From: Bacilli bacterium
Lineage (GTDB): Bacteria > Bacillota_I > Bacilli_A > RF39 > UBA660
Assembly: GCA_022795155.1 (NCBI GenBank)
Contig: JAAWGF010000007.1
Coordinates: 1-57,239, forward strand
Direction of reading: 5' to 3'
DNA: 57,239 nt
Shown here piece after piece: positions 38,655 through 46,954 of this stretch. Position 1 is the stretch's first letter, and each line of letters opens with the position of its first letter. The notes beneath the pieces are model-generated. The model ran no database searches, was not told the origin of the DNA, and saw nothing but the letters and a program-made list of their open reading frames with translations. Both the position numbers and the translations under genes were made by a program.

Positions 38655-39167
38655 CTATACTCGCATATTATTAAATTCACTGCACTTTTCTTCTAAAAGT
38701 TTAAAATCACAACATCTTTTAACTATATTAGAATTTAATGTACCATCTATATACTTATCATATAATTTTTTAGATCTCCCATATAATTTTTCATCATTAC
38801 GATTTAACCAATAGATTTGTTCTTTTAATAGTTTTGTATATTTTTCCTCTGATTTGGTTAAACATTCTTTATCTAAATCTAATTTAACAATATTATTTTC
38901 AGTGACTGGTAGCATATTATTAAAATTAATTGCACCTAATTTACCATTATCTATCTTTAAAAAATCTAATTTAGATTTTAATTTTAAATGCTTTGACTTA
39001 GGACTAGATAAAGGCGCAAAATATTTACAACTATTAACTTCAAATAATACACCCACAAATGGTCTTAATTCTTTTTCATTGCAATTATAAGGAACTTTAT
39101 CATCAAACTTTCTTAAGTAATTACAATATTCTGCATCTAATCTAACTAAAATTAAAGATTCTTTCAT
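38655..39167 (-). CDS. Type III toxin, ToxN/AbiQ family endoribonuclease
   Basis: A 170-residue protein with the family hallmarks: YFAPLSSPKSKH at residues 49-60 (catalytic-loop region), KLDFLKIDNGKLGAINFNN and MLPV. ToxN toxins cut mRNA and are held inactive by a repeated pseudoknot RNA encoded just upstream. That RNA is visible at 39241-39344, with an attenuating terminator between it and this gene. The ribosome-binding site AAGGTGAT precedes the ATG. It probably acts in phage defence by abortive infection, as known for the family. Confidence 0.9.
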   Translation of the reverse strand: MKESLILVRLDAEYCNYLRKFDDKVPYNCNEKELRPFVGVLFEVNSCKYFAPLSSPKSKHLKLKSKLDFLKIDNGKLGAINFNNMLPVTENNIVKLDLDKECLTKSEEKYTKLLKEQIYWLNRNDEKLYGRSKKLYDKYIDGTLNSNIVKRCCDFKLLEEKCSEFNNMRV

Positions 39168-39199
39168 GATATCACCTTCAATAAGTATTATATACTAAA

Positions 39200-39233
39200 A
39201 AGCATAATAAAACTAGAGTGTGCTCTCTAGTTT
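39200..39233 (-). terminator. Attenuator between antitoxin RNA and toxin gene
   Basis: AACTAGAG and CTCTAGTT form an 8- to 9-bp stem with a 6-nt loop (39211-39232), followed on the minus strand by TTTTATTATG. In type III loci such a terminator sets the antitoxin-to-toxin ratio. Confidence 0.85.
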
Positions 39234-39240
39234 CTTTTTT

Positions 39241-39344
39241 GAGTTCGCTGTTATGGCCGGAATCGCCGCTTTTTTAAGTTCCTATCAAAGCCGGAATCGC
39301 TTCTTTTTTAAGTTCCTCTTATAGTGGGAATCACTAGCTTTTTT
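39241..39344 (-). ncRNA. Type III antitoxin RNA, three tandem repeats
   Basis: Three tandem units of 35, 34 and 35 bases (39241-39275, 39276-39309, 39310-39344). On the minus strand each reads AAAAAAG, a short stem, GATTCC, the stem's partner, a spacer and (A)GGAACT or GCGAACT. The stems change together between units (TAGTG/CACTA, AAGC/GCTT, GGC/GCC) and the loop TTCC can pair with the downstream GGAA, giving an H-type pseudoknot. This is the layout of ToxI-type antitoxins. Confidence 0.88.
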
Positions 39345-39345
39345 A

Positions 39346-39369
39346 TTGCCATAAGGCATTATTAGTATA
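39346..39369 (-). promoter_or_regulatory. 5' hairpin and candidate -10 of the antitoxin RNA
   Basis: On the minus strand TATACT (39364-39369) is a fair -10 and TGCCTTATGGCA forms a perfect 4-bp hairpin at the RNA's expected 5' end. No convincing -35 was found, so the start site is a guess. Confidence 0.4.
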
Positions 39370-39455
39370 TGCATTTCTGCACAACATAATCGCTTATGTG
39401 CTAATAATATACCATAAAATCATGATATTGTCCATAATTATTCCAATATTTTTCT

Positions 39456-40109
39456 TCAATTAACAAAATTGAAAGGGATAAATGGTAAAATTCCGCATTT
39501 AATATCATTTTTTAAATTATCTTTAAAATTTATAGCGTCATCAATAGTACCTATAATTGTTCCATAATGAATAGGAACAACTAATTTAGGATTTATTATA
39601 TTGGCTAATTCAGACGCTTCCTTATAATCCATTGTAAATTTACCACCAACTGGTAAAAAAGCAACATCACATTTAACTTTTTTCGCTTCTTCCGTTATAT
39701 CTGTATCACCAGCAATATAATAACTTACATTATTAATAGTTATAATATAACCTACCCAATTATTTTCTTTTGGATGAAAATTTTTATTAGGATTATAAGA
39801 TGGTATCGTCTCAAAATTTATATCATCCAATTTATAGTTATTATTTGGCAATACTTTCATTATATTTTCTTCTTTAAATCCTAAAGCTAAAACATCATTA
39901 TATAAATCTAAGGTAATTACTATTTTAGTATCATCTTTCATACATTTTTTTATATCATCACTTGAAAAATGATCATAATGATTATGCGTTATAAAAATAA
40001 TATCTGCATCATTTAATTGTTCATCTAAATTATAAGGATCAATATATATAATTTTGTTTTCAATAAATTTTATAGTACTATGACCTAGCCATTTTATATT
40101 TTCTAACAT
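39456..40109 (-). CDS. UlaG-like metallo-beta-lactamase-fold hydrolase
   Basis: A 217-residue MBL-fold enzyme of the UlaG/YtkL type. Metal ligands are in THNHYDHFS near residue 43, AGDTD near residue 133 and PIHYGT near residue 180; LGHSTI at the N-terminus is typical. It probably cleaves a lactone or phosphodiester. Start at 40109, placed by GGGG; longer in-frame starts have no ribosome-binding site. Next upstream is a disrupted transglutaminase-like gene. Confidence 0.88.
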   Translation of the reverse strand: MLENIKWLGHSTIKFIENKIIYIDPYNLDEQLNDADIIFITHNHYDHFSSDDIKKCMKDDTKIVITLDLYNDVLALGFKEENIMKVLPNNNYKLDDINFETIPSYNPNKNFHPKENNWVGYIITINNVSYYIAGDTDITEEAKKVKCDVAFLPVGGKFTMDYKEASELANIINPKLVVPIHYGTIIGTIDDAINFKDNLKNDIKCGILPFIPFNFVN

Positions 40110-40146
40110 TTTTATTCCCCTATCTATTTTAATTAAAATTTTATAT

Positions 40147-40644
40147 CTATTTAGTCTTTCGACACTCATTTTGTAAAATTAACATATCTTTTATTTCACT
40201 AAATGTTGTATTGGGTGGTAGTGGTGGATATTCAATTTGGATAATTTTATTCTTATTTTTTATATTATGTAATTTAGCAAAACAATCAATAGTATATTCT
40301 AACAATTCATCTTTACTATTAAAATCATAAATACCCCTATTTTTTGATGACGAATGTTCAAAATAAATATATCTATCATCACTCTCTAATACTAAAAATG
40401 AATGAACCATATGTGGAGATATAATTGCGTATGAACTTGTATTATAATCTTTACTTAAATAATATCTTTCTAATTCAACTTAATCAAAACAAATACCAAC
40501 TTTATTAGTTAATATTTCTTCTATTGATGAAGTACGATATAGTTCTTGTAAATTATCCATTGTATTAATGTGAATATTATTATTAATATCCATCCAACCA
40601 TAATTTATTTCATTCATTTGTTGCATAAAAATATTTAAATCCAT
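40147..40644 (-). pseudogene. Transglutaminase-like gene with one premature stop
   Basis: From the ATG at 40644 the frame runs to 40147 (165 codons) but for one TAA at 40480-40482, where VGICFD-stop-VELERYYL most likely read CFDQVELER (CAA to TAA). The Cys in GICFD and His in MVHSF fit a small transglutaminase/arylamine-like cysteine hydrolase. Only the last 87 residues have their own open frame. Unless the stop is an assembly error, no full protein is made. Confidence 0.75.
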
Positions 40645-40744
40645 ACTTTTTCTTCCCGTCTATTTAAATTATTATATAATGCTATATTAATTGCTAATTA
40701 TATCTAGCATTACAACATAAACTTAAGATATAAAAATATCTTTT

Positions 40745-41491
40745 TTATTTAACTTTTTTAATTACGACTTCTTCATTTGGATCAAATGACGAATGTGTTT
40801 TCATTATTTCTAAAAATTCATTATTATTTGCAGCGATATGAGCACCATTATCATTATATATAAATCCACCTGCTTTTTCTACAATGTATTGACCTGGTAC
40901 ATAATCCCAAAGTGAATCTTTTCTAAAGATTGTTGCGCTTAATCTACCACAAGCAACCCACGCATAATTTATTGCGGCACAGAAAAAATCACGGCAATGG
41001 GGATTAATTTGTTTCATTTTAACTTGACCAGATAATCTGTTTGGTCCTTCTACAGTATACAAACCTTTTCTTGAATCAAATGAATTAATTTTAATAGGAT
41101 TATCGTTTAAATAAGCGCCACTTTCATCCGCATAATATAATTCATTTAGTTTTGGTAAGTATATAACAGCGGCACAAGTTTTCTTATCTCTTATACAAGC
41201 AACTTGTATACCCCATAAAGGAATATTATGAGCAAAATTAATAGTTCCATCAATTGGGTCAATTGTAAAACAATTATCTGTTAATTCATTGTTAGTATTA
41301 TATTCTTCGCTAATTATTGAAAAATTTGGATAATTTTCCTTGATTTTACCAATAATATATTTTTCTATTTCATAATCAAAGTTTGTTACTAAATCACCTT
41401 TATCATCTTTAGCCTTTATCTCAAACTCATCATTTATTAAAAGACTAGCACTTTTTACTAATTCAATCAAAAACGCTAAATCTTTATTCAT
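40745..41491 (-). CDS. Inositol-monophosphatase-family phosphatase
   Basis: A 248-residue member of the IMPase/FIG superfamily (SuhB/CysQ/HisN-like). The metal sites are SEEYN near residue 61, DPIDGTINF near residue 79 and the late LWDYVPGQ near residue 195. It removes phosphate from a sugar, cyclitol or nucleotide phosphate. It is the last gene of a nine-gene operon, 18 bases after an SDR gene, so it probably dephosphorylates an intermediate of that pathway. Confidence 0.9.
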   Translation of the reverse strand: MNKDLAFLIELVKSASLLINDEFEIKAKDDKGDLVTNFDYEIEKYIIGKIKENYPNFSIISEEYNTNNELTDNCFTIDPIDGTINFAHNIPLWGIQVACIRDKKTCAAVIYLPKLNELYYADESGAYLNDNPIKINSFDSRKGLYTVEGPNRLSGQVKMKQINPHCRDFFCAAINYAWVACGRLSATIFRKDSLWDYVPGQYIVEKAGGFIYNDNGAHIAANNNEFLEIMKTHSSFDPNEEVVIKKVK

Positions 41492-41509
41492 ATATATTTC
41501 TCCTTTTAA

Positions 41510-42196
41510 TTAATAATTCTCAATATCTTTTATCCCAAATTCAGGTATAATAACATCATCATCACAATTAATAATAAATTCAATTGCTTTGGCAACTTTT
41601 TCTACTTCCAATCCTGTTGAAGTATCATAATCATTTCCGGCTTTTTTAAAAATATTTGTTTGCATAAACCCAGGATAAAATCCAGTAACTTTAATTCCTT
41701 TTTTACTAACATCTTTTTGAATAGAGCGATTGAATCCTCGCATAGCCCATTTAGAAGCATTATAAACAGTTGAAAAGTCATCACTATCAAAACTTGCCTG
41801 TGAACAAACATTAATAATTAATCCATGACCAGATTCATACATATTTGGTAATATGGCTTTTGTCATATAAATAGGCCCTTTAGTATTTACATCTATACAA
41901 TTACTAATTTGTTCATATGTATTTTCCGTTAAATCTCCAGCTAACCAAATACCAGCATTATTAATTAATATATCAATATCTCCTTGATTCTCAATAATCG
42001 TTTTAATAGTATTATTAACTTCAATAGGTTTAGTAATATCACAAGTATAGCATTCTGCGCTGGGAATTTCTTTTGAAATCCTCATAGAATTTTCTTCTGT
42101 TTTAGAAATGGTAATAACATTTTCTTTTTCACTTAATAACTTTGCTATTGCTCTTCCTAAACCATCATCTCCACCAGTTATAATAATATTTCTCAT
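41510..42196 (-). CDS. Short-chain dehydrogenase/reductase
   Basis: A 228-residue classical SDR, shorter than usual. It has TGGDDGLGRA (cofactor), NNAGIW, NVCSQAS (Ser) and VYNASKWAM (Tyr-Lys). The C-terminus lacks the extended substrate loop. Second-to-last in the nine-gene operon, 15 bases after the P-loop kinase gene. Substrate unknown. Confidence 0.88.
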   Translation of the reverse strand: MRNIIITGGDDGLGRAIAKLLSEKENVITISKTEENSMRISKEIPSAECYTCDITKPIEVNNTIKTIIENQGDIDILINNAGIWLAGDLTENTYEQISNCIDVNTKGPIYMTKAILPNMYESGHGLIINVCSQASFDSDDFSTVYNASKWAMRGFNRSIQKDVSKKGIKVTGFYPGFMQTNIFKKAGNDYDTSTGLEVEKVAKAIEFIINCDDDVIIPEFGIKDIENY

Positions 42197-42211
42197 GATT
42201 TTTTCTCCTTT

Positions 42212-42760
42212 TTATTTTTTGATATAATTTTTAGCATCTAAAACTACACCATATTCTTCTAAAGCTTCTGATAAAAATTGACCTGTTTTCATGACAATTC
42301 TTTCATAATTATTTGCCTGTTCAAACAAATCAACTAAACTAGAAAATTCCTTTTCTCTTCTAGCAATAAACTCATCACTATTACCACGTCGCTTAAATCT
42401 TTCAACATATTCAGCAAAATTATCTCTTGTTGGACAAACTAAAATTACTCTTAAATCATTAATTTTAGACTTAATATCAAAATCGTCATAAGCACTAAAT
42501 ACATGATCAATAAATGGTGAAACAACAATTTTTCCTTCATTTAATAATTTAACTGCATCTTCAAGGAAATTTTTAGGATAATCAGGATTATTAGTTCTTA
42601 AATTGGCTGAACCTTTTCTTTGTTCAAGTGGTAAATGCCTTACTGATTCATCATAAATATATCGATAATCTTGAAAATCAAAATCAACAATATTATCATA
42701 TCTATTCTCTAATTCTGTTTTTCCTGTTCCCATATAAGCCATAATTAATAATTTTGTCAT
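42212..42760 (-). CDS. P-loop NTPase, probable small-molecule kinase
   Basis: A 182-residue protein with a Walker A motif near the N-terminus (AYMGTGKTEL), DFDFQDYRY near residue 27 (possible substrate-binding region) and a C-terminal lid-like RFKRRGNSDEF. The size and layout fit nucleotide or sugar kinases of the P-loop class, not a regulator. It starts two bases after the APH-like gene, so they are made together. Exact family not recognised. Confidence 0.75.
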   Translation of the reverse strand: MTKLLIMAYMGTGKTELENRYDNIVDFDFQDYRYIYDESVRHLPLEQRKGSANLRTNNPDYPKNFLEDAVKLLNEGKIVVSPFIDHVFSAYDDFDIKSKINDLRVILVCPTRDNFAEYVERFKRRGNSDEFIARREKEFSSLVDLFEQANNYERIVMKTGQFLSEALEEYGVVLDAKNYIKK

Positions 42761-42762
42761 TT

Positions 42763-43881
42763 TTATTGTCTCCTTTTTTGGTTTTGGTCAGTTAATGAAA
42801 ATATTTCTGATAATTCTTCTAAGTGTTTTTTCCCCTTTTCAATCTTATCCTTGAATTCTGGCGTTTGTAAATAAGTATATCTTGTAATCCTTAATGCCAT
42901 TTTTGAAATAGTATAACGAAGTCTCATTAATTGAAACATCTCATCAAAATTATCATATACTGATATTTCACTAAAATATCCTTTTAGGAATGGTTTTATT
43001 CTTTCTGGATCATAAAATGTTGACCAACAGGCTATTTCCCCTATAGGATTTCCTGCAACACATTCATCCCAATCTATAATACCAGATATAGTATTACTAT
43101 CCGTTAATAAATTCCAATCAGCAAAATCATTATGAATTAAAACTGATACGTCTGAATTGAGTAATTCATTATTATCAAATAGTTTTAAAATTTTATCTGC
43201 TACATCTTTTGCTAAAATGTTATATGTAATTAATCTTTCAAGATTCTCTTCTAACCCAGCATTAATAGCATCTTTTAACGTTTGATGCTTTCCCACAAGT
43301 TTACCATTCTTAGCTAAATCATTATCAAAAGGACCAAAACCATTAACTTTTATTTTGTGAAGTCTTGCCATTGTTTTTCCCATTTCCATAACAAGTTGTT
43401 CCTCTTTTTCAGGATATTCTTTTAAACAAAACTGAACTGTATCCCCATTTAACTTTTCTATAACTTGATAAGAAATATCACTTTCGTTTTCTAATTCATG
43501 AATTAAGTAGGTTTTATATGCAGGAAGTCCATTTTCTAACGCCATTTGAGAAGCTAGACTTTCAGCATAAAAATAACCATTTTTAACGCCCTTTGGATGA
43601 CATCTTATAATAACTTCTTTTCCACTTTCTAAAACACCAACTCTTATTGAATTAACATTTCCTAAACTAGTTTGTGCATTTTCATCAAAGGGTTTAATAT
43701 AAACTAATTTATCTTCTTTTAATTCAGAATTAATTTTTTCTAACAAATATTCATTGGTTATAGCTGAATGTCTATCTTTCCATATCAAAGCTGCTTCTTC
43801 TGCACTTATTTTTCGGTCCGTTTGCCAATAAAAGCAATCGCTTCTATCAACTATTCTTTTATTAATATCATTTATATCCAT
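42763..43881 (-). CDS. Aminoglycoside-phosphotransferase-like kinase
   Basis: A 372-residue protein-kinase-like fold of the APH/ChoK group. The N-lobe (residues 60-140) precedes the catalytic loop IHNDFADWNLL (Brenner motif HxDxxxxN with Asp near residue 260) and the metal-binding IIDWDECVAG. Residues 1-55 are an extra N-terminal extension. Start at 43881, with TAGGT upstream. Position inside a biosynthetic-looking operon argues for a small-molecule kinase rather than drug resistance. Confidence 0.85.
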   Translation of the reverse strand: MDINDINKRIVDRSDCFYWQTDRKISAEEAALIWKDRHSAITNEYLLEKINSELKEDKLVYIKPFDENAQTSLGNVNSIRVGVLESGKEVIIRCHPKGVKNGYFYAESLASQMALENGLPAYKTYLIHELENESDISYQVIEKLNGDTVQFCLKEYPEKEEQLVMEMGKTMARLHKIKVNGFGPFDNDLAKNGKLVGKHQTLKDAINAGLEENLERLITYNILAKDVADKILKLFDNNELLNSDVSVLIHNDFADWNLLTDSNTISGIIDWDECVAGNPIGEIACWSTFYDPERIKPFLKGYFSEISVYDNFDEMFQLMRLRYTISKMALRITRYTYLQTPEFKDKIEKGKKHLEELSEIFSLTDQNQKRRQ

Positions 43882-43925
43882 TTTTATACCTACCATTCTA
43901 AATATATTTTACTTTTACAAAGTAA

Positions 43926-45185
43926 TTAAAGATCATAAGTACCTATTTTCTTATTTTTAACATTATTATAAATATTATCAAATACTTCTAATAATGAATC
44001 AATCATAATTTCATTTTCTATTACATAACCAATCGCTTGATCATCACTAAATGAATCTACAAATAACTGCTTAGTACCATCACTTAAAACAAAAATTATA
44101 AAACCATTTCCAATTTTAGCATAATCGCTTTTATTATATTTTTTTACATCTTCTTCTTTTATTATGCCAATATATTTAGCATCATCTGAATTTTCTATAG
44201 TTTTTTTAATTAATTCATTTGCCAAAATACTATTCTTTTTAAATTCTGGTGTCATAATCATGCGATATGCTTCAACACCCCTTTTAAGTGCATTAATATG
44301 TTCATTAACATATACTTCTTCTAAAGGATTATTTATCCAACCATAATCTGGTGTTGCATCTAAACAATATACTTTGTCGCCAGTTTTTAAACTTGACATT
44401 TTTTCATTTAACCAATCGTAACCAACAATCTTTCTAGCTCTTTCTATCTCATCTTTTAATAAAATACTGACATTACCATAACCGCCATCAATAGTAATAT
44501 TTTCACCATTTATAAAACTTGATTCAGATGTTGATAAAAAATATACTACATTGGCAACTTCATAAGGCTGAGCTATTCTACCAATTGGTGTAAATAATGG
44601 AGCCTCAAATTCTTGTTCTGGTGTATTCATATCAGTATTAATACTACCCGGAGAAATAGCATTGACACGAATATTTCTTCTTCCAAAATTTACGCAAAGA
44701 CACTTCATCAAACTCACAACAGCACTTTTACTAATACTATAGGACATACTACCAAAAGCACCACTATAAGCATCATTACTAGACATAAGGACAATATTAC
44801 CACCATTTTTAATATAATTTTGTAATGATGTAGAAATAATTAATTGGGAATAAAAATTACAATTCATAACTTCATTAAATTCCTGTAAATTAAAATTAAC
44901 AAAATCATCATTCTCAGAAAATGTTCCAGCATTTAAAATTATACTGTCAAATTTAATACCGGCGACATCTTCAACAAGTTTATAACTATCAGAAATATTT
45001 CTAAAATCATAAGGTCCTATCTTTTTCATCTTATGAGAACCATATTCATTTACTAATTCATCAATCTTACCTTGATTTTCAAAAAAAGTTCCATAAACTG
45101 TATAGCCTTCTTTTAAAAATTTGATTGCTATAGCTCTACCTATTCCCCTTGATGCTCCCGTTACTAACACAACTTTATTTTCCAT
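43926..45185 (-). CDS. SDR fused to an unknown C-terminal domain
   Basis: A 419-residue protein. Residues 1-245 are a complete classical SDR (TGASRGIGRA, LNAGTF, LMSSND, SYSISKSAV with Tyr-Lys, and NGENITIDGGYG at the end). Residues 250-419 form a second domain (from ERARKIVGYDWL) with no motif I know. The fusion implies that the domain acts on or delivers the SDR substrate. In the middle of the nine-gene operon. Confidence 0.85.
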   Translation of the reverse strand: MENKVVLVTGASRGIGRAIAIKFLKEGYTVYGTFFENQGKIDELVNEYGSHKMKKIGPYDFRNISDSYKLVEDVAGIKFDSIILNAGTFSENDDFVNFNLQEFNEVMNCNFYSQLIISTSLQNYIKNGGNIVLMSSNDAYSGAFGSMSYSISKSAVVSLMKCLCVNFGRRNIRVNAISPGSINTDMNTPEQEFEAPLFTPIGRIAQPYEVANVVYFLSTSESSFINGENITIDGGYGNVSILLKDEIERARKIVGYDWLNEKMSSLKTGDKVYCLDATPDYGWINNPLEEVYVNEHINALKRGVEAYRMIMTPEFKKNSILANELIKKTIENSDDAKYIGIIKEEDVKKYNKSDYAKIGNGFIIFVLSDGTKQLFVDSFSDDQAIGYVIENEIMIDSLLEVFDNIYNNVKNKKIGTYDL

Positions 45186-45217
45186 AAAATCTCCTTATCG
45201 TTTTATTTAATTAATCT

Positions 45218-45772
45218 TTATAAATATTCTAATAACTGTTTAAATTCTGTATAGCCACTTTCAGAATTTAGATGACCACCATTTTCAATCATGATTTGAT
45301 TATCAGTTATAGTATCAGCAAACTCTTTTTCAGCTTCATATTTAACATAAGGATCATTGTCAGAATAAAAACAAACTATGTCATTACAATAATTTTTAAC
45401 ATTTGATAAATTATCAAAATACATACTCTCATTTACAGTATCATAATCTTTATCAATTCCAAGATAATTATTGAATCCACAAATAAAAACTAATCTTTTG
45501 ACTTTTATTTTATTTTGAACTAAAAATTTACAAACAAATATTGGCGCTATTGAATGAGCAAATATAACTGTATTTTCGTTTATAAGATTTGCTTCAACAT
45601 AAACACTCAAAAGTTTAGACCAATTTTCATAATTTTGATAACCAACACCTGTTGGAAAATCGGGCGTATAAACTACCCCCCCAATATTTTCAATTTCATT
45701 TCTTAACCAAGGAATCCAGTTTGAAAATGGGCTTCCAAAACTTCCATGTACTAATAAGTAATTATTTTTCAT
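45218..45772 (-). CDS. RBBP9/YdeN-like hydrolase
   Basis: A 184-residue alpha/beta hydrolase. The N-terminal LVHGSFG is the oxyanion loop, the nucleophile is Ser in FAHSIAP near residue 73, Asp in SDNDPYV and His in GGHLNS. The Gly after the nucleophile (GxSxG) is replaced by Ala-containing AHSIA, still compatible with activity. Its start overlaps the QueD-like gene by 11 bases. Part of the nine-gene operon. Confidence 0.82.
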   Translation of the reverse strand: MKNNYLLVHGSFGSPFSNWIPWLRNEIENIGGVVYTPDFPTGVGYQNYENWSKLLSVYVEANLINENTVIFAHSIAPIFVCKFLVQNKIKVKRLVFICGFNNYLGIDKDYDTVNESMYFDNLSNVKNYCNDIVCFYSDNDPYVKYEAEKEFADTITDNQIMIENGGHLNSESGYTEFKQLLEYL

Positions 45773-46103
45773 TTTCTATTTCCTCCTTTAGTATTTCGGA
45801 ATATTTGTTTGAACCTTCCCAAACTATAACTGAATATAGATTATTTATATCTTTTAGTTCATTAATAATATAAATAGCAATATTTTCTATAGTTGCTCTT
45901 GTTCCTATTACATCGTCGATATATGTTTTATCTAATTTACTTATTACTGAATCAATCTTAGGATTAATTTGATGAAAATCTAAATTACCTACCATATTGT
46001 TAATTAATTTATCTACAAAATTAATTTCAATTTTAAATGTATGACCATGAATATGTTTCCCATGAGCAGAATCAATATTTTTAATTACGCAAAGTTTTGC
46101 CAT
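45762..46103 (-). CDS. QueD/6-pyruvoyl-tetrahydropterin-synthase-like protein, altered active site
   Basis: A 113-residue tunnelling-fold protein. Zinc ligands His14 and the HGH pair (His19, His21) are kept, and a Glu near the C-terminus (VWEGSNKY) fits the pterin-anchoring residue. The loop between His14 and HGH is cut to GKHI, so the catalytic Cys of QueD/PTPS is missing, and the usual catalytic LDH motif reads LDK. It may bind a pterin or other ring without the classical chemistry, or do a different reaction. Confidence 0.78.
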   Translation of the reverse strand: MAKLCVIKNIDSAHGKHIHGHTFKIEINFVDKLINNMVGNLDFHQINPKIDSVISKLDKTYIDDVIGTRATIENIAIYIINELKDINNLYSVIVWEGSNKYSEILKEEIENEK

Positions 46104-46175
46104 TTTTTATTCGCCTCTTTCTTAAATGATAACTAATTCAATTATTATTTTTTTATTATCATATTTTGTTCAATT

Positions 46176-46931
46176 TTATTTTAATAATATACCACCATTT
46201 ACATTTATGTTTTCACCATTTATATAATCAGCTTTATCACTCAATAGAAATAAAACTAAATTAGCAGTATCTTCAACAGTCCCAAGGCGATTGCTTGGAT
46301 TCTTAGCGGCGGTTTCTCTAATCTCTTCTTCTGAATAACCTTTCATACTAAGTGGCGTTAAAGTTAACGATGGACTTACTGTATTTACTTTTATATTGTA
46401 TTTTGCTAACTCTAAAGCACAACATTTAGTTAACATTATGGTTGCCGCTTCACAAGTACAATAAGCAACTGATTCTTCCATAGGTCTTGTTCCAAGTCTT
46501 GAAGCAATATTAATAACTCTAGGTGCATCAGATTTTTTCATTAAAGGAATAGCATTTTTTATACATTGCCATCTTGCAACAATATTTACATCTATTTCAT
46601 GTCTGTATTCATCTATTGTTAAATCTTCAATTGATGCTACTTTATCATAAGCTGCACAATTAACTAAACCATCTAATTTATCAAACTTTTCAGAAATTTT
46701 GTTGAACATCTCATCAACTTCATTTTCTTTTGATAAATCACATTTAATTAATAATATATTATCCCTATACATAGATAACTCTTCCATAGTTTCTTGTGCT
46801 AATGATTCATTATGCCCATAATTAATAATTACTTTTGCTTTATTTTCTAGTAACTGTTTAGCAATCTGTCTTCCAATTCCTGATGTTGAACCTGTTACCA
46901 AAATAATTTTATTTTCAAAATTTATATTCAT
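46176..46931 (-). CDS. SDR oxidoreductase with Lys-to-Glu change in the active site
   Basis: A 251-residue FabG-like SDR. Cofactor motif TGSTSGIG, NCAAYD in place of NNAG, Ser in NIASRLG and the end INGENINVNGG are all present. The YxxxK motif reads Y157-C-T-C-E161: Glu (GAA, 46449-46451) replaces the catalytic Lys. Since that Lys orients the cofactor and lowers the Tyr pKa, activity is doubtful or different. Second gene of the nine-gene operon; ribosome-binding site GGAGG. Confidence 0.85.
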   Translation of the reverse strand: MNINFENKIILVTGSTSGIGRQIAKQLLENKAKVIINYGHNESLAQETMEELSMYRDNILLIKCDLSKENEVDEMFNKISEKFDKLDGLVNCAAYDKVASIEDLTIDEYRHEIDVNIVARWQCIKNAIPLMKKSDAPRVINIASRLGTRPMEESVAYCTCEAATIMLTKCCALELAKYNIKVNTVSPSLTLTPLSMKGYSEEEIRETAAKNPSNRLGTVEDTANLVLFLLSDKADYINGENINVNGGILLK

Positions 46932-46954
46932 TTTTTCCTCCTGAACTTATTATT

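Noticed and set aside
39241..39344. CRISPR array
   Set aside because: Units join directly with no unique spacers, only three are present, and they sit just upstream of a ToxN-like gene. This is a type III antitoxin layout.
42763..43881. An aminoglycoside resistance gene
   Set aside because: The fold fits, but it lies in the middle of a metabolic operon and has an N-terminal extension; a metabolite kinase is more likely.
45762..46103. A queD gene of the queuosine synthesis pathway
   Set aside because: The catalytic Cys is missing and there is no queC, queE or queF nearby. The Qng1 gene 6 kb away implies salvage, not synthesis.
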